DNA of 64,000 nucleotides. Source: CBDBND01 sp965262665 (GTDB taxonomy: Bacteria; Pseudomonadota; Alphaproteobacteria; Rhodospirillales; Rhodospirillaceae). Of the stretch, positions 36,745 to 46,736 are shown one piece after another. The stretch covers positions 744,001-808,000 of the forward strand of contig CBDHFR010000002.1 in the NCBI GenBank assembly GCA_965262665.1, written 5' to 3'. How positions within the stretch are numbered: position 1 is the first letter of the stretch; each line of letters starts with the position of its first letter. The position numbers were made by a program, and so were the translations under genes. The notes under the pieces were generated by a model. That model saw nothing but the letters and a program-made list of their open reading frames with translations, had not been told where the DNA came from and did no database searches.

Positions 36745-38097
36745 ATGTCATCCGCTCAGACCCTCGCCATCGTTCTGGCCGCCGGAATGGGCACGCGCAT
36801 GGTGTCGAAAATCCCCAAGGTGATGCATTCGTTGGTCGGACGGCCGGTCATCGATCACGTGCTTGCCAGTCTGGCTGCCATTGATGTCGATGACACACGT
36901 ATCGTCATTGGTCCTGAACTGGAGGATCAAGCGGACCGGTTTGCCCCGCATTCGGTGACAATACAGGTTGATAGGTTGGGCACTGGCCATGCGGTCAAAT
37001 GCGCACTAGAGCAGCACGATGTAACTAACACCACGGTCCTGATCGCTTACGGAGACGTTCCCTTGCTGTCTGCGGATACTTTGGCGCGCCTGCTTGAGCG
37101 TCAGAGTTCAGGCGCTGCTCTGGCCTTGCTCGCATTTCGCCCCGAAGACACAGGCGCCTATGGTCGCCTCGTGACAACCGGCGAAAACGTGGAGCGAATT
37201 GTCGAAGCGTTGGATGCATCAGAGGAAGAGTTGACGATTCAATTGTGCAATTCCGGTGTCATGGCCGTGGATGGAACACAGCTTCGAAAGTGGGTCGAGG
37301 CACTAAAAAACGAAAACGCCAAAAAAGAATACTACCTCACGGATATCGTTGCTCTTGCCCGGGCGGAGGGAGAGGACTGCGTCTACGCTGAGGGTGATAC
37401 GGATGAATTTGCCGGCATCAATACACGCGCCGATCTCGCTCGCGCCGAGCAGCTGCTTCAGGTGCGGTATCGCGAAGCGGCGATGGCAGCCGGGGTCACA
37501 TTGCGGGACCCGGATAGCACTTTTCTTTCTTACGACACTGCCTTTGGCCGGGATGTGGATGTTGGGCCATTTACCGTGTTTGGACCTGGAGTCACCGTCG
37601 GCAGTAACGTATCTATTCGCGGATTTTGCCATTTTGAACAGGCAATCATACATGATGGTGCAATCATCGGCCCCTATGCTCGCTTGCGCCCCGGTGCCCG
37701 GGTGGATGAGTTAGCCCACATCGGTAATTTCGTTGAAATAAAAAACTCTCACATTGAAGCGGGTGCAAAAGTCAATCACTTGACATACCTGGGCGACGCC
37801 CGTGTCGGCAAAGAGTCAAATATTGGCGCCGGCACCATCACGGCCAATTATGACGGCTTCAATAAATCTCACACGGACATTGGGGATGGCGTTTCCATAG
37901 GCTCGAACACGGTCCTGGTCGCGCCGGTTAAGGTTTGTGACGGCGCCATAACGGGAGCTGGGTCTGTCATTCGTAAAGACGTCCCAACCGATGCCATTGC
38001 CGTCTCCAAAGCGCCCCAAGAAAATCGTGAAGGCAAGGCGGCCAAATACAAAGCGTCCCGCAAAAACATCAAAGACGCGAAAGCCAAGGGTCAATAA
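36745..38097 (+). CDS. glmU: Bifunctional UDP-GlcNAc pyrophosphorylase/GlcN-1-P acetyltransferase
   Basis: 450 residues from ATG 36745. The N-terminal nucleotidyltransferase has VLAAGMGTRMVSKIPKVMHS; the C-terminal left-handed beta helix shows repeated hexapeptides (GPFTVFGPGVTVGSNVSIRG) and the acetyltransferase segment NYDGFNKSHTDIGDG. It acetylates glucosamine-1-phosphate and then adds UMP from UTP, giving UDP-GlcNAc for peptidoglycan and lipid A. It is two bases from glmS, which makes the precursor sugar phosphate, so the pair forms an operon. Intact. It is the first gene to the right of the tRNA-Val site. Confidence 0.97.
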   Translation: MSSAQTLAIVLAAGMGTRMVSKIPKVMHSLVGRPVIDHVLASLAAIDVDDTRIVIGPELEDQADRFAPHSVTIQVDRLGTGHAVKCALEQHDVTNTTVLIAYGDVPLLSADTLARLLERQSSGAALALLAFRPEDTGAYGRLVTTGENVERIVEALDASEEELTIQLCNSGVMAVDGTQLRKWVEALKNENAKKEYYLTDIVALARAEGEDCVYAEGDTDEFAGINTRADLARAEQLLQVRYREAAMAAGVTLRDPDSTFLSYDTAFGRDVDVGPFTVFGPGVTVGSNVSIRGFCHFEQAIIHDGAIIGPYARLRPGARVDELAHIGNFVEIKNSHIEAGAKVNHLTYLGDARVGKESNIGAGTITANYDGFNKSHTDIGDGVSIGSNTVLVAPVKVCDGAITGAGSVIRKDVPTDAIAVSKAPQENREGKAAKYKASRKNIKDAKAKGQ

Positions 38098-38099
38098 GC

Positions 38100-39923
38100 A
38101 TGTGCGGGATCATTGGCATCGTCGGCGTCAATGAGGTTGCGCCGTACCTGGTGGAAAGTCTCAAGCGCCTTGAATACCGGGGCTATGATTCTGCTGGCAT
38201 AGCGACACTCGACAGCGGTGTAATTCAACGCCGCCGTGCCGAAGGAAAGATTGCCAATCTCGAAGCCCATGTTGCAGACGAACCAGTCAATGGCGTGATC
38301 GGGATTGGTCATACGCGCTGGGCCACCCATGGCGCCGCCAATGAAACCAATGCCCACCCTCACTCAGACGGTCGTGTTGCGGTGGTGCATAACGGCATCA
38401 TCGAAAACTTCCAAGAATTGCGCGACCGTCTCACCAAGGCAGGTCACACATTTGAATCGGAAACAGATTCAGAAGTGGTGGTCCATCTCATTTCTTCTCA
38501 TCTGGACGCGGGGCTCGATCACGTAGCGGCCGCCCACGCCGCCATCAAAGATCTCCGTGGCGCCTATGCGTTGACCGTTCTATTCGCCGATCGTGATGAC
38601 ATTCTCGTTGGGGCCCGCCATGGTCCGCCACTCGCCGTTGGTTTCGGTGATGGTGAAATGTTTGTCGGATCCGATGCACTGGCCTTGGCTCAAATGACCC
38701 AAAAGATTTCCTATTTGGAAGATGGGGATTGGGTTGTCGTCACCCGTGACGGCATGACCGTGCGCGACCAAAACGGCACGGTCATGAACCGGGAAGTCAG
38801 TCAAACAGCTATGTCGGGCGCACTGATCGGAAAGGGCGAATACCGTCATTTTATGATCAAGGAAATTCACGAACAGCCACAGGTGGTGGGCGACACACTT
38901 ACGGCCTTCATTAATGCCGGTGACAGAACCGCTGCATTGCCAGAAATGCCCTTTGATCTCGCTGCCGTTCCCAAGATTACTATTGTTGCTTGCGGAACAG
39001 CCTATCTCGCCGGGCTCATCGCCAAATACTGGATCGAGCAAATCGCCCGCGTACCCGTCGATGTGGATATCGGTTCGGAGTTCCGCTACCGCGAACCCCC
39101 GCTTCAACAAGGGGGATTGGCAGTTTTTATTTCCCAATCCGGAGAAACCGCCGATACCTTGGCGCCGCTGCGCTATTGCCGGGCGCAGGGACAACACGTT
39201 CTGTCCATCGTCAACGTTGTCGAGAGTACCATCGCGCGTGAATCGGATCTGGTTTTGCAAACATTGGCCGGCCCCGAGATTGGTGTCGCGTCAACCAAGG
39301 CCTTCACTACTCAATTGACGGTCTTGGCAACAGTTGCCATCAGTTTGGCCAGACAGCGCGGTGCAATCGATCTTGCCGAGGAACAGCGCCTGATGTCCGC
39401 CTTGTCCGAGGTGCCGGCCAAGATCGCTGAGTTCCTGCATCACGAGTCAGACGTGCATGCCATCGCCCAATCCCTCATAGAAGTTCCAGACGTGCTCTAC
39501 CTGGGCCGCGGGCTGACCTATCCCATCGCCCTTGAAGGAGCATTGAAGCTCAAGGAAATCTCATACATCCATGCAGAAGGTTATGCTGCCGGCGAAATGA
39601 AGCACGGTCCCATTGCGTTAATCGACGAACACATGCCGGTGGTCGTCTTGGCGCCCTCCGATGATCTCCTCGACAAGACGTTGTCCAACATTGAACAGGC
39701 CTCAGCGCGCGGCGGTTGGGTGATCGCTGTGACCGATTCAGAGGGGGTGTCCCGGATTGGCACCAGAGCAGCCCAAATCATCCATGTGCCTTCGGTAGAC
39801 CCCTTTGTCGCTCCCATTCTGTATGCAGTACCGGTTCAACTGCTCGCCTATCACACAGCCGTTCTCAAGGGCACGGATGTGGATCAACCGCGCAATCTTG
39901 CCAAAAGTGTGACCGTAGAATGA
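38100..39923 (+). CDS. glmS: Glutamine-fructose-6-phosphate transaminase
   Basis: 607 residues. Cys2 after the initiator Met (MCGIIGIVGVNEVAPYLVES) is the glutaminase nucleophile, exposed by Met removal. RLEYRGYDSAGIA and GHTRWATHGAANETNAHPH complete the amidotransferase domain. Two SIS isomerase domains follow, with CGTAYLAGLIAKYW, SQSGETADTLAPLRY and the C-terminal DQPRNLAKSVTVE. It makes glucosamine-6-phosphate from fructose-6-phosphate and glutamine, feeding GlmU upstream. Intact. Confidence 0.97.
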   Translation: MCGIIGIVGVNEVAPYLVESLKRLEYRGYDSAGIATLDSGVIQRRRAEGKIANLEAHVADEPVNGVIGIGHTRWATHGAANETNAHPHSDGRVAVVHNGIIENFQELRDRLTKAGHTFESETDSEVVVHLISSHLDAGLDHVAAAHAAIKDLRGAYALTVLFADRDDILVGARHGPPLAVGFGDGEMFVGSDALALAQMTQKISYLEDGDWVVVTRDGMTVRDQNGTVMNREVSQTAMSGALIGKGEYRHFMIKEIHEQPQVVGDTLTAFINAGDRTAALPEMPFDLAAVPKITIVACGTAYLAGLIAKYWIEQIARVPVDVDIGSEFRYREPPLQQGGLAVFISQSGETADTLAPLRYCRAQGQHVLSIVNVVESTIARESDLVLQTLAGPEIGVASTKAFTTQLTVLATVAISLARQRGAIDLAEEQRLMSALSEVPAKIAEFLHHESDVHAIAQSLIEVPDVLYLGRGLTYPIALEGALKLKEISYIHAEGYAAGEMKHGPIALIDEHMPVVVLAPSDDLLDKTLSNIEQASARGGWVIAVTDSEGVSRIGTRAAQIIHVPSVDPFVAPILYAVPVQLLAYHTAVLKGTDVDQPRNLAKSVTVE

Positions 39924-40060
39924 ACAAAAAGGGATCTGAGGCGCCGAAATGGCTGTGCGGCCTGTTGTTGGCAAAGGCTGGAAGGCCTTGAATCCAAAGG
40001 ATTCGTTAACCAACCCCAGCGTACACTGGTGGGGTATTGAAAGGGGCCAACGGCACAACC

Positions 40061-41123
40061 TAAAGCATTTCCGATTTATTCTGACGCATAGCCGTCAGCA
40101 ACCAAGAAGTTCCTGCAGTGCTCGTGATTGAAGAGGCCGCAGACGTTACCGGCGGCTTTCCACAGATCATCGATGGTGCGGGGTTTTAAGCGCTTCATGT
40201 GAGCTTTGAACTTTGAAAATGCGAGCTCGATCGGGTTGAAGTCCGGCGCATAGGGCGGCAGGAACAAAAGCCATGCGCCCCGCTTTTCAACCGCCCGCCT
40301 GGCACCGTCGCGTTTGTCGGCCGGCAGATTGCCGGGGACAACAACAGCGCCTTTTTGAAGGGTCGGGGCGCGTTGCGTTTTGATGTACTGCTCGAATGCA
40401 TCACCGTCCATGGCGCCCTCGATCAAATCAGGGCACCCAGGGCGCGGTCAGGCCGTCACCGCGCAATCCGGCAATGAAGGTCATGGTTTTCCAATGACCA
40501 TGGGGAATGGCGGCAACCATCCGCTGGCCGCTGGGACAGCGCCCCCGCAGGCGCGCCATTTTGGTATTGATACTTGTTTCGTCAAGGAACACGATCCTGC
40601 CGACCCGCTCGGGATGGGCCGGGAGCCGGGCCTGACGTTGGCGCCAAACCACGCGTGCTGCCTGCCCATCCGCGCGTTCCTGTTCACTGGCGTGGGCGGT
40701 TTTTTTAAAGCTGATCTTGCGCGCGCGGAACCAGTCATTAATCGTCGAAGTCGGCGCAATCACTTGGTGAACTTCGTCCAGACGCTCAGACAGCTCTTGC
40801 AGTGTCGGGTCTGGCGTCTCCTTAATCCAGCGCAGGATATCCTCGCCGTCAAGGATCAAGACGGCGCTGGCGCGACGGCCGTGGCTTGACCGCGACAGTC
40901 CCCTCGTCTTCATATCGCCCGACATCCCGCACCGCCGAGCTTGCGCTCACCTCAAAAAGGGCTGCCGCCTGACGGCGCGACATGCCCGACGCCACTTTCC
41001 TCGCCAAACGAATACGCCGGTCTTCCGATACAGCCACGATGCCCCCGCCAAAGCGGCTATCGAATCAGTCTGCCAAGACCATGACAACAAAATATTGATT
41101 CATTCAGCCTCGGAAACGCTCTA
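40061..41123 (-). mobile_element. IS630-family element C (decayed)
   Basis: 1063 bp including TA at both ends. Ends carry related inverted repeats around AGCATTTCCGA and AGCGTTTCCGA. The target reads CTAG once the element is removed, as for element A. It separates glmS from motA and contains a broken transposase. Confidence 0.8.
40076..41037 (-). pseudogene. IS630 C transposase, frameshifted and catalytic Asp lost
   Basis: Pieces in three frames: SRRQAAALFEVSASSAVRDV (41037 on), then FKKTAHASEQERADGQAARV, IVFLDETSINTKMARLRGRC and PHGHWKTMTFIAGLRGDGLT, then LLFLPPYAPDFNPIELAFSK and NFLVADGYASE. Where relatives have LDN with the second catalytic aspartate, this copy reads VVPGNLPADKRDG, so even without frameshifts it would be inactive. 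Confidence 0.88.
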
Positions 41124-41976
41124 GCTTATCGGTGGCCCAAAACGTATGGATAAACGGGGTGAACCGCCTTTGTTCCCTTCGTCACGCGGCACCGATAAAA
41201 GTAAGGTGCCCATGGGGTCACAGGTTGTCGGGATGATGAGCGTATGGATCTAGCCACAGTTTTAGGTCTGGTTGCCGGTTCGGCCGTTGTCGGCCTCGCC
41301 ATTCTGTTTGGCGGCAGCGCGTCTATGTTCGTCAACATTCCAAGTATGCTGATCGTGATTAGTGGCACCATCGCTGCAACGCTAACCCGTTTTCCATTGT
41401 CCGAAGTGATGAACGCGCTGAAGCTCGGCACGCCTAACGCATTTCAGCAGGGTTCTGAAAGCAGCGTCGGCTTGATTGACGAGGCGGTTGAACTGGCTGA
41501 ACTGTCGCGCACCAAAGGGCAGTTGGCGCTTGAAAACGCACCAATCGAAAACGAATTCCTGCGCAAAGGCGCGCTGATGTACTGCGATGGCCTCCAACCT
41601 GAGTTTATTGGCCATGCACTCAGCCGTGACCGTGACTTGCTCATCGAGCGTCTGGAAGAGGGTGAGAAGATATACCGGTTCATGGGCGATGCGGCCCCAG
41701 CGTTTGGTATGATCGGTGAGTGTCAGAAACTTTGTGTGTGAGCTGATTTACAAAAACCAGGGAACCCGTTCCCTGGTTTGTGAGGGACCCTGGTGATAAA
41801 CCCATGCCAGCCGGCGATGTCCTCGGTCCAGGAGGAGTCCCGAAGGGAAGCTCCTGGAGGGAGGGCGCCGCTTTGAAATGCCTCAAGCGCGTCCGATCCG
41901 CCCAATAGTCGATCCAGTAGCTCGTCTGGAACCACCGGTTTGTGCCTGCTCGCCATATTGTCCTCCTTTGGACATC

Positions 41977-42564
41977 CTAGTGGATTGATTCCAACGTTTG
42001 GAACCCTCTGTTTCGTGCGGCGATGATATGATCGGGGTCGGCTTTCCAGATCAAGGGTTTTGGGTTTGCGTCATTGTATTCGCGGACAAAGCGGTTGATG
42101 GCGGCCTGAAGGTCGACGACGGATTGGAAGACGCCACACTTGAGCCCGCGCCGCGTGAGTTTGGCGAAGAAGCCCTCGACGGCATTGAGCCACGAGCACG
42201 AGGTCGGCGTGAAGTGGAAGGTCCAGCGTGGATGGCGGGCGAGCCAGGCGCGGACCTTGTCCTTCTTGTGCGCAGCGTAGTTGTCGAGGATGACGTGGAC
42301 GGCCTTGTCCGTCGGCACCTCGCGCTCGATGCGGTTGAGGAAGCGGATGACACCCTCGTGCATGAACCGCTCCTGCCAGCGCCACACGCAGGTCTTGGAC
42401 TTGCCGGTCTCGCGCATGATCGCCGAAGTGCCGAGCCCCTCGTCGGTCTTCAGGATGATCCGCGCCCGCCAGACATGTTTCTGCGCGCTCTTCGGGTCCG
42501 CGACGATCGCTTGCAATCGCTGACGGTCGCCAGACGTGACAGTAAAATGGATGCCGGTACGCAT
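41977..42564 (-). pseudogene. IS630 A transposase with in-frame internal deletion
   Basis: The frame stays open: the N-terminal helix-turn-helix half joins directly at RFMHEGV to IRFLNRIEREVP, skipping 165 residues that include the first catalytic aspartate (SVDEKSQIQ). About 195 residues from the start matching copy 1. It keeps DNA-binding and two acidic motifs, so it might act as an inhibitor; that is conjecture. Confidence 0.9.
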
Positions 42565-42635
42565 CGCACAGACTCGCATGACACCGCACAATACGGAATC
42601 CCAAAGCGGACTCTTTCGTTCCGGTCAATCCACTA
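41978..42635 (-). mobile_element. IS630-family element A, copy 2 (495-bp internal deletion)
   Basis: 658 bp including TA at both ends; target again CTAG. Compared with copy 1, exactly 495 bp (positions equivalent to 2736-3230) are missing, and the junction shares TGA on both sides, consistent with microhomology-mediated deletion. Confidence 0.93.
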
Positions 42636-43042
42636 GCGCTCATAAACACAAAATTCCTGACAGGTTCTGATCGGCACGCTGGTCAGACTGGCGCAGATGT
42701 TGAGCACCATGGATGATCCTGAAACCATCGGTCCGTCCATGGCCGTGGCTCTGTTAACGACCCTGTATGGCGCTCGCATTGCAAACTTAATTGCTCTGCC
42801 GATTGCTGATAAACTGGCGTCCAAATCAGCGCAAGAATACTCCCGGCGATCACTGGTGATTGAAGCGGTTAACCAGATTGCCGAAAAGCAGAATCCGGAT
42901 TCTATGTATCAATTGTTGTCCGCGTTCTTGCCAGAAGATCAACGGCGCGTTGAAGAGAGATAAGAATCGCGTCGACGAACGAAAAGTAAACCGGGTAACT
43001 TTTTGGGGCATGACCCCTTAGCCGGGCGGAAGGACCGAAGAG

Positions 43043-44071
43043 ATGGCTAAAGCAGCACCTGTACCGATGTGGGTCGTTACGTTCGCCGACCTGATGTCCA
43101 TTCTGGTCTGTTTCTTTATCCTCCTGTTGTCGTTCTCCATCATGGACGTGAAGAAGTTCCATGAGGTCTCCGGCTCGCTGAAGGATGCCTTTGGCATTCA
43201 AAAAGAGCGCTTGTTGTCTAGCGTCGTAGAACTCATTGGCAGCCCGGTTCTTGAACACGCTTCAAACATAGAACCCGTGCCCATACCGACCCTGCCTTCT
43301 CCCAATTCGAGCACGACTGGTGCAAGTGAGGGCTCAGACCAAGGTGAAGAAGCGGAAACCAACGAAGTAACGGAAGAAGACGATTTTGATTCCAAGAGTG
43401 GTTTTGAATCCGACGTCGGCGTTCAGGAACAACTCTCTGAAGCGGAGGAAGAGGCGCTGGCTTCTATGGCCTTGGCGGCGCTGCGTGAAGCTGTTCGGGC
43501 TCAGGAGCAGGCGTCGGCAGAGATGGATCAAACCCTCGGGCAGATTCAAATGGCGCTGCAGCGGGAAATGGAAGGGCGCTTGGTCGATGTCGATAAGAAT
43601 TATTCGGAAATCGTTATCACGTTCCCTGATGAAGTCGAGTTCCGTACGGGCAGCGATCAAATTACAGACAGTTTTTTCGCATCTCTCAATCGTTTATCTG
43701 ATGTTCTAAAGAAGGTTGACGGTCAGATCATCGTCTCTGGGCATACAGACAACACACCTTTAGCCGGCGGCGGCCGATTCCGTGACAACTGGGACTTTTC
43801 GTCTGCTCGCTCAACAGCCGTGGTGCGCCATTTTGCAAACGTCAACAACATTGCGGGTCGGCGTTTGGAAGCTCACGGCTATGGGGATACCCGGCCGGTG
43901 GATTCCAATTTTACCCTCCAGGGGCGCAATCGGAACCGGCGCGTGGAAATCATTCTCCGCAAAGAAGGGGATGGTGGGGCGCCGGACGAGGGCCAAAGGG
44001 TTGGGGGAGCGCCACCGCCACCTCCAGTGGCCGTTTATCCTCCAGGACTCTTGCGCGCCTTCCACCGCTGA
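43043..44071 (+). CDS. motB: Flagellar stator MotB/PomB
   Basis: 342 residues from ATG 43043. The single transmembrane helix holds the ion-binding aspartate D16 in VVTFADLMSILVCFFILLLS. A long acidic linker follows, then an OmpA-like peptidoglycan-binding domain with IIVSGHTDNTPLAGG and GYGDTRPVDSNFTLQGRNRN. The sequence resembles sodium-type PomB. The proline-rich tail (GAPPPPPVAVYPPG) is unusual and may reflect a late frameshift. Intact otherwise, but its partner motA just upstream is destroyed, so it is probably an orphan about to decay. Confidence 0.92.
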   Translation: MAKAAPVPMWVVTFADLMSILVCFFILLLSFSIMDVKKFHEVSGSLKDAFGIQKERLLSSVVELIGSPVLEHASNIEPVPIPTLPSPNSSTTGASEGSDQGEEAETNEVTEEDDFDSKSGFESDVGVQEQLSEAEEEALASMALAALREAVRAQEQASAEMDQTLGQIQMALQREMEGRLVDVDKNYSEIVITFPDEVEFRTGSDQITDSFFASLNRLSDVLKKVDGQIIVSGHTDNTPLAGGGRFRDNWDFSSARSTAVVRHFANVNNIAGRRLEAHGYGDTRPVDSNFTLQGRNRNRRVEIILRKEGDGGAPDEGQRVGGAPPPPPVAVYPPGLLRAFHR

Positions 44072-44089
44072 TCCACAGTCCTCTCCATT

Positions 44090-45454
44090 ATGACCAAGTT
44101 TGATTATGACCTGATTACCATCGGGGCAGGCTCTGGTGGCGTGTGCGCCAGCCGCATGTCCGCCAATTTCGGTGGCCGTGTTGCTGTGATCGAAAAAAGC
44201 CGCGTGGGCGGCACCTGCGTGATGCGCGGATGCGTCCCTAAAAAACTACTGGTATACGGCGCCCACTTCGCCGAGCAGTTTGAGGATGCCGGGGGATTCG
44301 GATGGGCTGTCGGCGAGGCGACACACGACTGGGGTGCCTTGGTCGCCGCAAAGGATAAGGAACTCAACCGGCTCGAAAAAGTCTACCACCGCATGCTTCA
44401 TGATTCCGGCGTGGCCCTCGTCGAAGGGAACGGAGTCATGGCCGACCCTCATACTATTGAGGTGGACGGAAAATCTTATACGGCTGAAAAAATCTTGGTG
44501 AGTGTCGGGGGCTGGCCTTTCATTCCTGATATCCCCGGTGCCGAGCATGTCATTACATCCAATGAAGCACTTGATCTTAAGGAGCGTCCCGATCGCATCC
44601 TGATCATCGGCGGCGGTTACATTGCCCTGGAATTCGCCGGAATCTTCAATGCGCTAGGTTCACAAGTGGATGTCATCATTAGATCAAGTACAGTTTTGCG
44701 TGGGTTTGACGAGGATGTGCGCAATTGCGTTACAGAAGAACTGGAGAAGAAGGGCATCCGCTTTCACCGCGACTGCGCTGTTCGCTCCATCGAGACATGT
44801 GAAGACGGATATTCCGTAATGGTGGACATGGGCGAAGAGATGATTGCCGATCAAGTTATGTATGCCACCGGACGCCTTCCCAATACGGGGAAAATCGGCC
44901 TTGAAGAAGCCAGTATTGACCTCGACAATAAAGGCGCCGTTATTGTTGATGAGTGGAACAAATCATCGGTTGGTCATATTTTTGCGGTTGGCGATGTGAC
45001 GGATCGCGTTAATCTTACGCCGGTGGCCATCAATGAAGGCCGGGTTTTCGCAGAATCGTTTTTCAACAACAATCCCATGACATTGGACTACACCAACATC
45101 GCGTCAGCCGTCTTTACGCAACCACCAGTCGGGACCGTGGGTTTGACGGAAGAACAGGCCCGCCAACATCACAAAGTGCGAGTCTTTGTTTCCCACTTCA
45201 AAAATATGAAACACACGTTATCGGGTCGTGACGAGCACACCATGATGAAACTCATCGTCGATGAGAAAACAGACAAAGTGCTTGGCTGTCACATGGTCGG
45301 TGAAGATTCGCCTGAGATCATCCAAGGCCTCGCCGTTGCACTGAAATGCGGTGCCACCAAAGCCCAATTCGATGCCACAGTGGGTATACATCCGACGGCT
45401 GCAGAAGAATTCGTCACCATGCGGGACGCGGTACCGGACTCAGATCAAGTCTGA
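44090..45454 (+). CDS. gor: Glutathione-disulfide reductase
   Basis: 454 residues. FAD motif TIGAGSGGVCASRMSANFGG, redox-active pair C43 and C48 in GGTCVMRGCVPKKL, NAD(P) motif ILIIGGGYIALEFAGIF, FAD-phosphate binding YATGRLPNT and HIFAVGDVTDR, and dimer-interface HPTAAEEF with the catalytic histidine. It reduces oxidised glutathione with NADPH, or NADH if coenzyme preference is altered. Stands 18 bases after motB, same strand. The Atm1-like exporter and CGFS glutaredoxin elsewhere in the window also use glutathione. Intact. Confidence 0.96.
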   Translation: MTKFDYDLITIGAGSGGVCASRMSANFGGRVAVIEKSRVGGTCVMRGCVPKKLLVYGAHFAEQFEDAGGFGWAVGEATHDWGALVAAKDKELNRLEKVYHRMLHDSGVALVEGNGVMADPHTIEVDGKSYTAEKILVSVGGWPFIPDIPGAEHVITSNEALDLKERPDRILIIGGGYIALEFAGIFNALGSQVDVIIRSSTVLRGFDEDVRNCVTEELEKKGIRFHRDCAVRSIETCEDGYSVMVDMGEEMIADQVMYATGRLPNTGKIGLEEASIDLDNKGAVIVDEWNKSSVGHIFAVGDVTDRVNLTPVAINEGRVFAESFFNNNPMTLDYTNIASAVFTQPPVGTVGLTEEQARQHHKVRVFVSHFKNMKHTLSGRDEHTMMKLIVDEKTDKVLGCHMVGEDSPEIIQGLAVALKCGATKAQFDATVGIHPTAAEEFVTMRDAVPDSDQV

Positions 45455-45546
45455 TTCTTTAACAAAACCCAATCTCCGAGTTTTTTTGTCTTTCTAGATG
45501 CCCATGGGTTTATCTTGGGCAGGTAGAATGCCAATTGGGGCGCTTA

Positions 45547-46716
45547 TACCAGCGGTCGTTGAGATTGATTCTCTTTTAGGGATTCCCCACGGCGCAATGA
45601 TGTGATTCATAGAAAGCCGGCTTTAAATGGAGGATTTGATGTCGGCGAAGATCCCGTTGCGAACGGACTATGACGCGGTCCAAGCGCGGGCCTTGGCGCG
45701 CAAAGCGACAGATCCCAATCAGGTGCGCCGCCTTCTGGCGATTGCGGCGGTTTATGATGACTGAACCGTAGGGATGCGGCGGCGGTTGGCGGCATGGACC
45801 GCCAGAGCCTGCGCGACTGGGTGTACCGGTTCAATCAGGCAGGCCCCGAGGGCCTGCACGACCACAAATCTCCCGGCGCGGTTCCGCAGCTGACGGCGGT
45901 GGAGAGGGTGGCGTTGGCGGAGATCGTCGAGGCGGGGCCGGACCCGGACAGCGACGGCGTCGTGCGCTGGCGCCGGCTCGACCTCAAGGAGGTTATCCGG
46001 GACCGCTTCGGGGTGGAGTATCACGAGCGCTCGGTCTCGCGCCTGCTGCACGATCTCGGCTTCTCGCACATGAGCGCCCGGGTGCGCCATCCGGGCCAAG
46101 ATGCGGCAATGCTGGAGACGTTTAAAGAAACTTCCCCCGGGCGCTCGCCGCGGCGGTAGCCCACCTGCCGCCCGCAACGCCGGTCGAGCTGTGGTGGCAA
46201 GACGAGATGCGCCTTGGCCAGAAGAACGGCATCGTCCGGCAGTGGGCGCGCACCGGCAGCCGTCCGCGTCAGCCCAAGGACCAGCGCTACCAGAGCGCCT
46301 ATCTGTTCGGCGCCGTCTGCCCGGCGCGCGGTACCGGTGCGGCCGTGGCGATGCCGTTCGCCGACACCCATGCCATGCCGGCCCATCTCGAAGAGATTAG
46401 CCGCACCGTCGCCGACGGCTCACACGCCGTCCTCCTCATGGACCGCGCCGGCTGGCACACCACCACCGAATTGGAGTTCCCCGACAACATCACGCCGCTG
46501 TTCCTGCCGCCCAGATCGCCGGAGCTGAACCCGGCCGAAAACATCTGGCAGTACCTGCGCCAGACCTACCTGTCGCACCGCGTCTTCGACAGTTACGAAG
46601 ACATCGTCGATGCGGCATGCCACGCCTGGAACAAGCTCATCGACAAGCCCTCGAAAATCATGTCGATTGGTATGCGCAAATGGGCACACGAAGGTCAAAT
46701 TCAATGACCGTTGGTA
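45547..46716 (+). mobile_element. IS630-family element B, copy 2
   Basis: 1170 bp including TA at both ends. Ends TACCAGCGGTCGTTGA and TACCAACGGTCATTGA as inverted repeats, matching copy 1. Inserted 20 bases upstream of the DUF1838 gene start, so it probably separated that gene from its original promoter. Confidence 0.92.
45639..46707 (+). pseudogene. IS630 B transposase, two frameshifts
   Basis: ATG 45639 (MSAKIPLRTDYDAVQARALA) stops after AAVYDD at about 45763. The frame continues GGMDRQSLRDWVYRFNQAGP in another phase to about 46150, then the catalytic half (WWQDEMRLGQKNGIVRQWAR, MDRAGWHTTTE, SPELNPAENIWQYLR) ends at 46707. All domains are present but split, so it is inactive. Confidence 0.9.
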
Positions 46717-46736
46717 TTACTTGTTGGGAGACTGCC

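Larger units (their letters stand above)
41718..42663. mobile_element. IS256-family remnant in motA, carrying a nested IS630
   Basis: Left end GAGTGTCAGAAACTTTGTGT; right end, read on the minus strand, CTGTCAGGAATTTTGTGTTT, an imperfect inverted repeat. Transposase start lies at 41956 on the minus strand (MASRHKPVVPDELLDRLLGG, an IS256 N-terminus), but nearly all of its gene is deleted before the left-end sequence. IS630 A copy 2 is inserted just upstream of that start. No clean target duplication seen in motA. Confidence 0.8.
41244..42963 (+). pseudogene. motA: Flagellar stator MotA/PomA, interrupted by nested ISs
   Basis: ATG 41244 starts MDLATVLGLVAGSAVVGLAI, a PomA-type stator. The frame runs to FMGDAAPAFGMIG at 41717, then enters IS256 sequence and stops at 41741. 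The remaining motA frame resumes at about 42667 (LIGTLVRLAQMLS) and ends RRVEER at 42963. The break falls in the third transmembrane helix, so no functional channel can form. MotA and MotB make the ion channel that powers flagellar rotation. Unless another stator set exists elsewhere, swimming would be lost. Confidence 0.94.

Noticed and set aside
39922..40060. Short ORF after glmS (MNKKGSEAPKWLCGLL)
   Set aside because: Only 23 codons, no recognisable family; it may be a relic cut by IS630 C, but nothing supports that.
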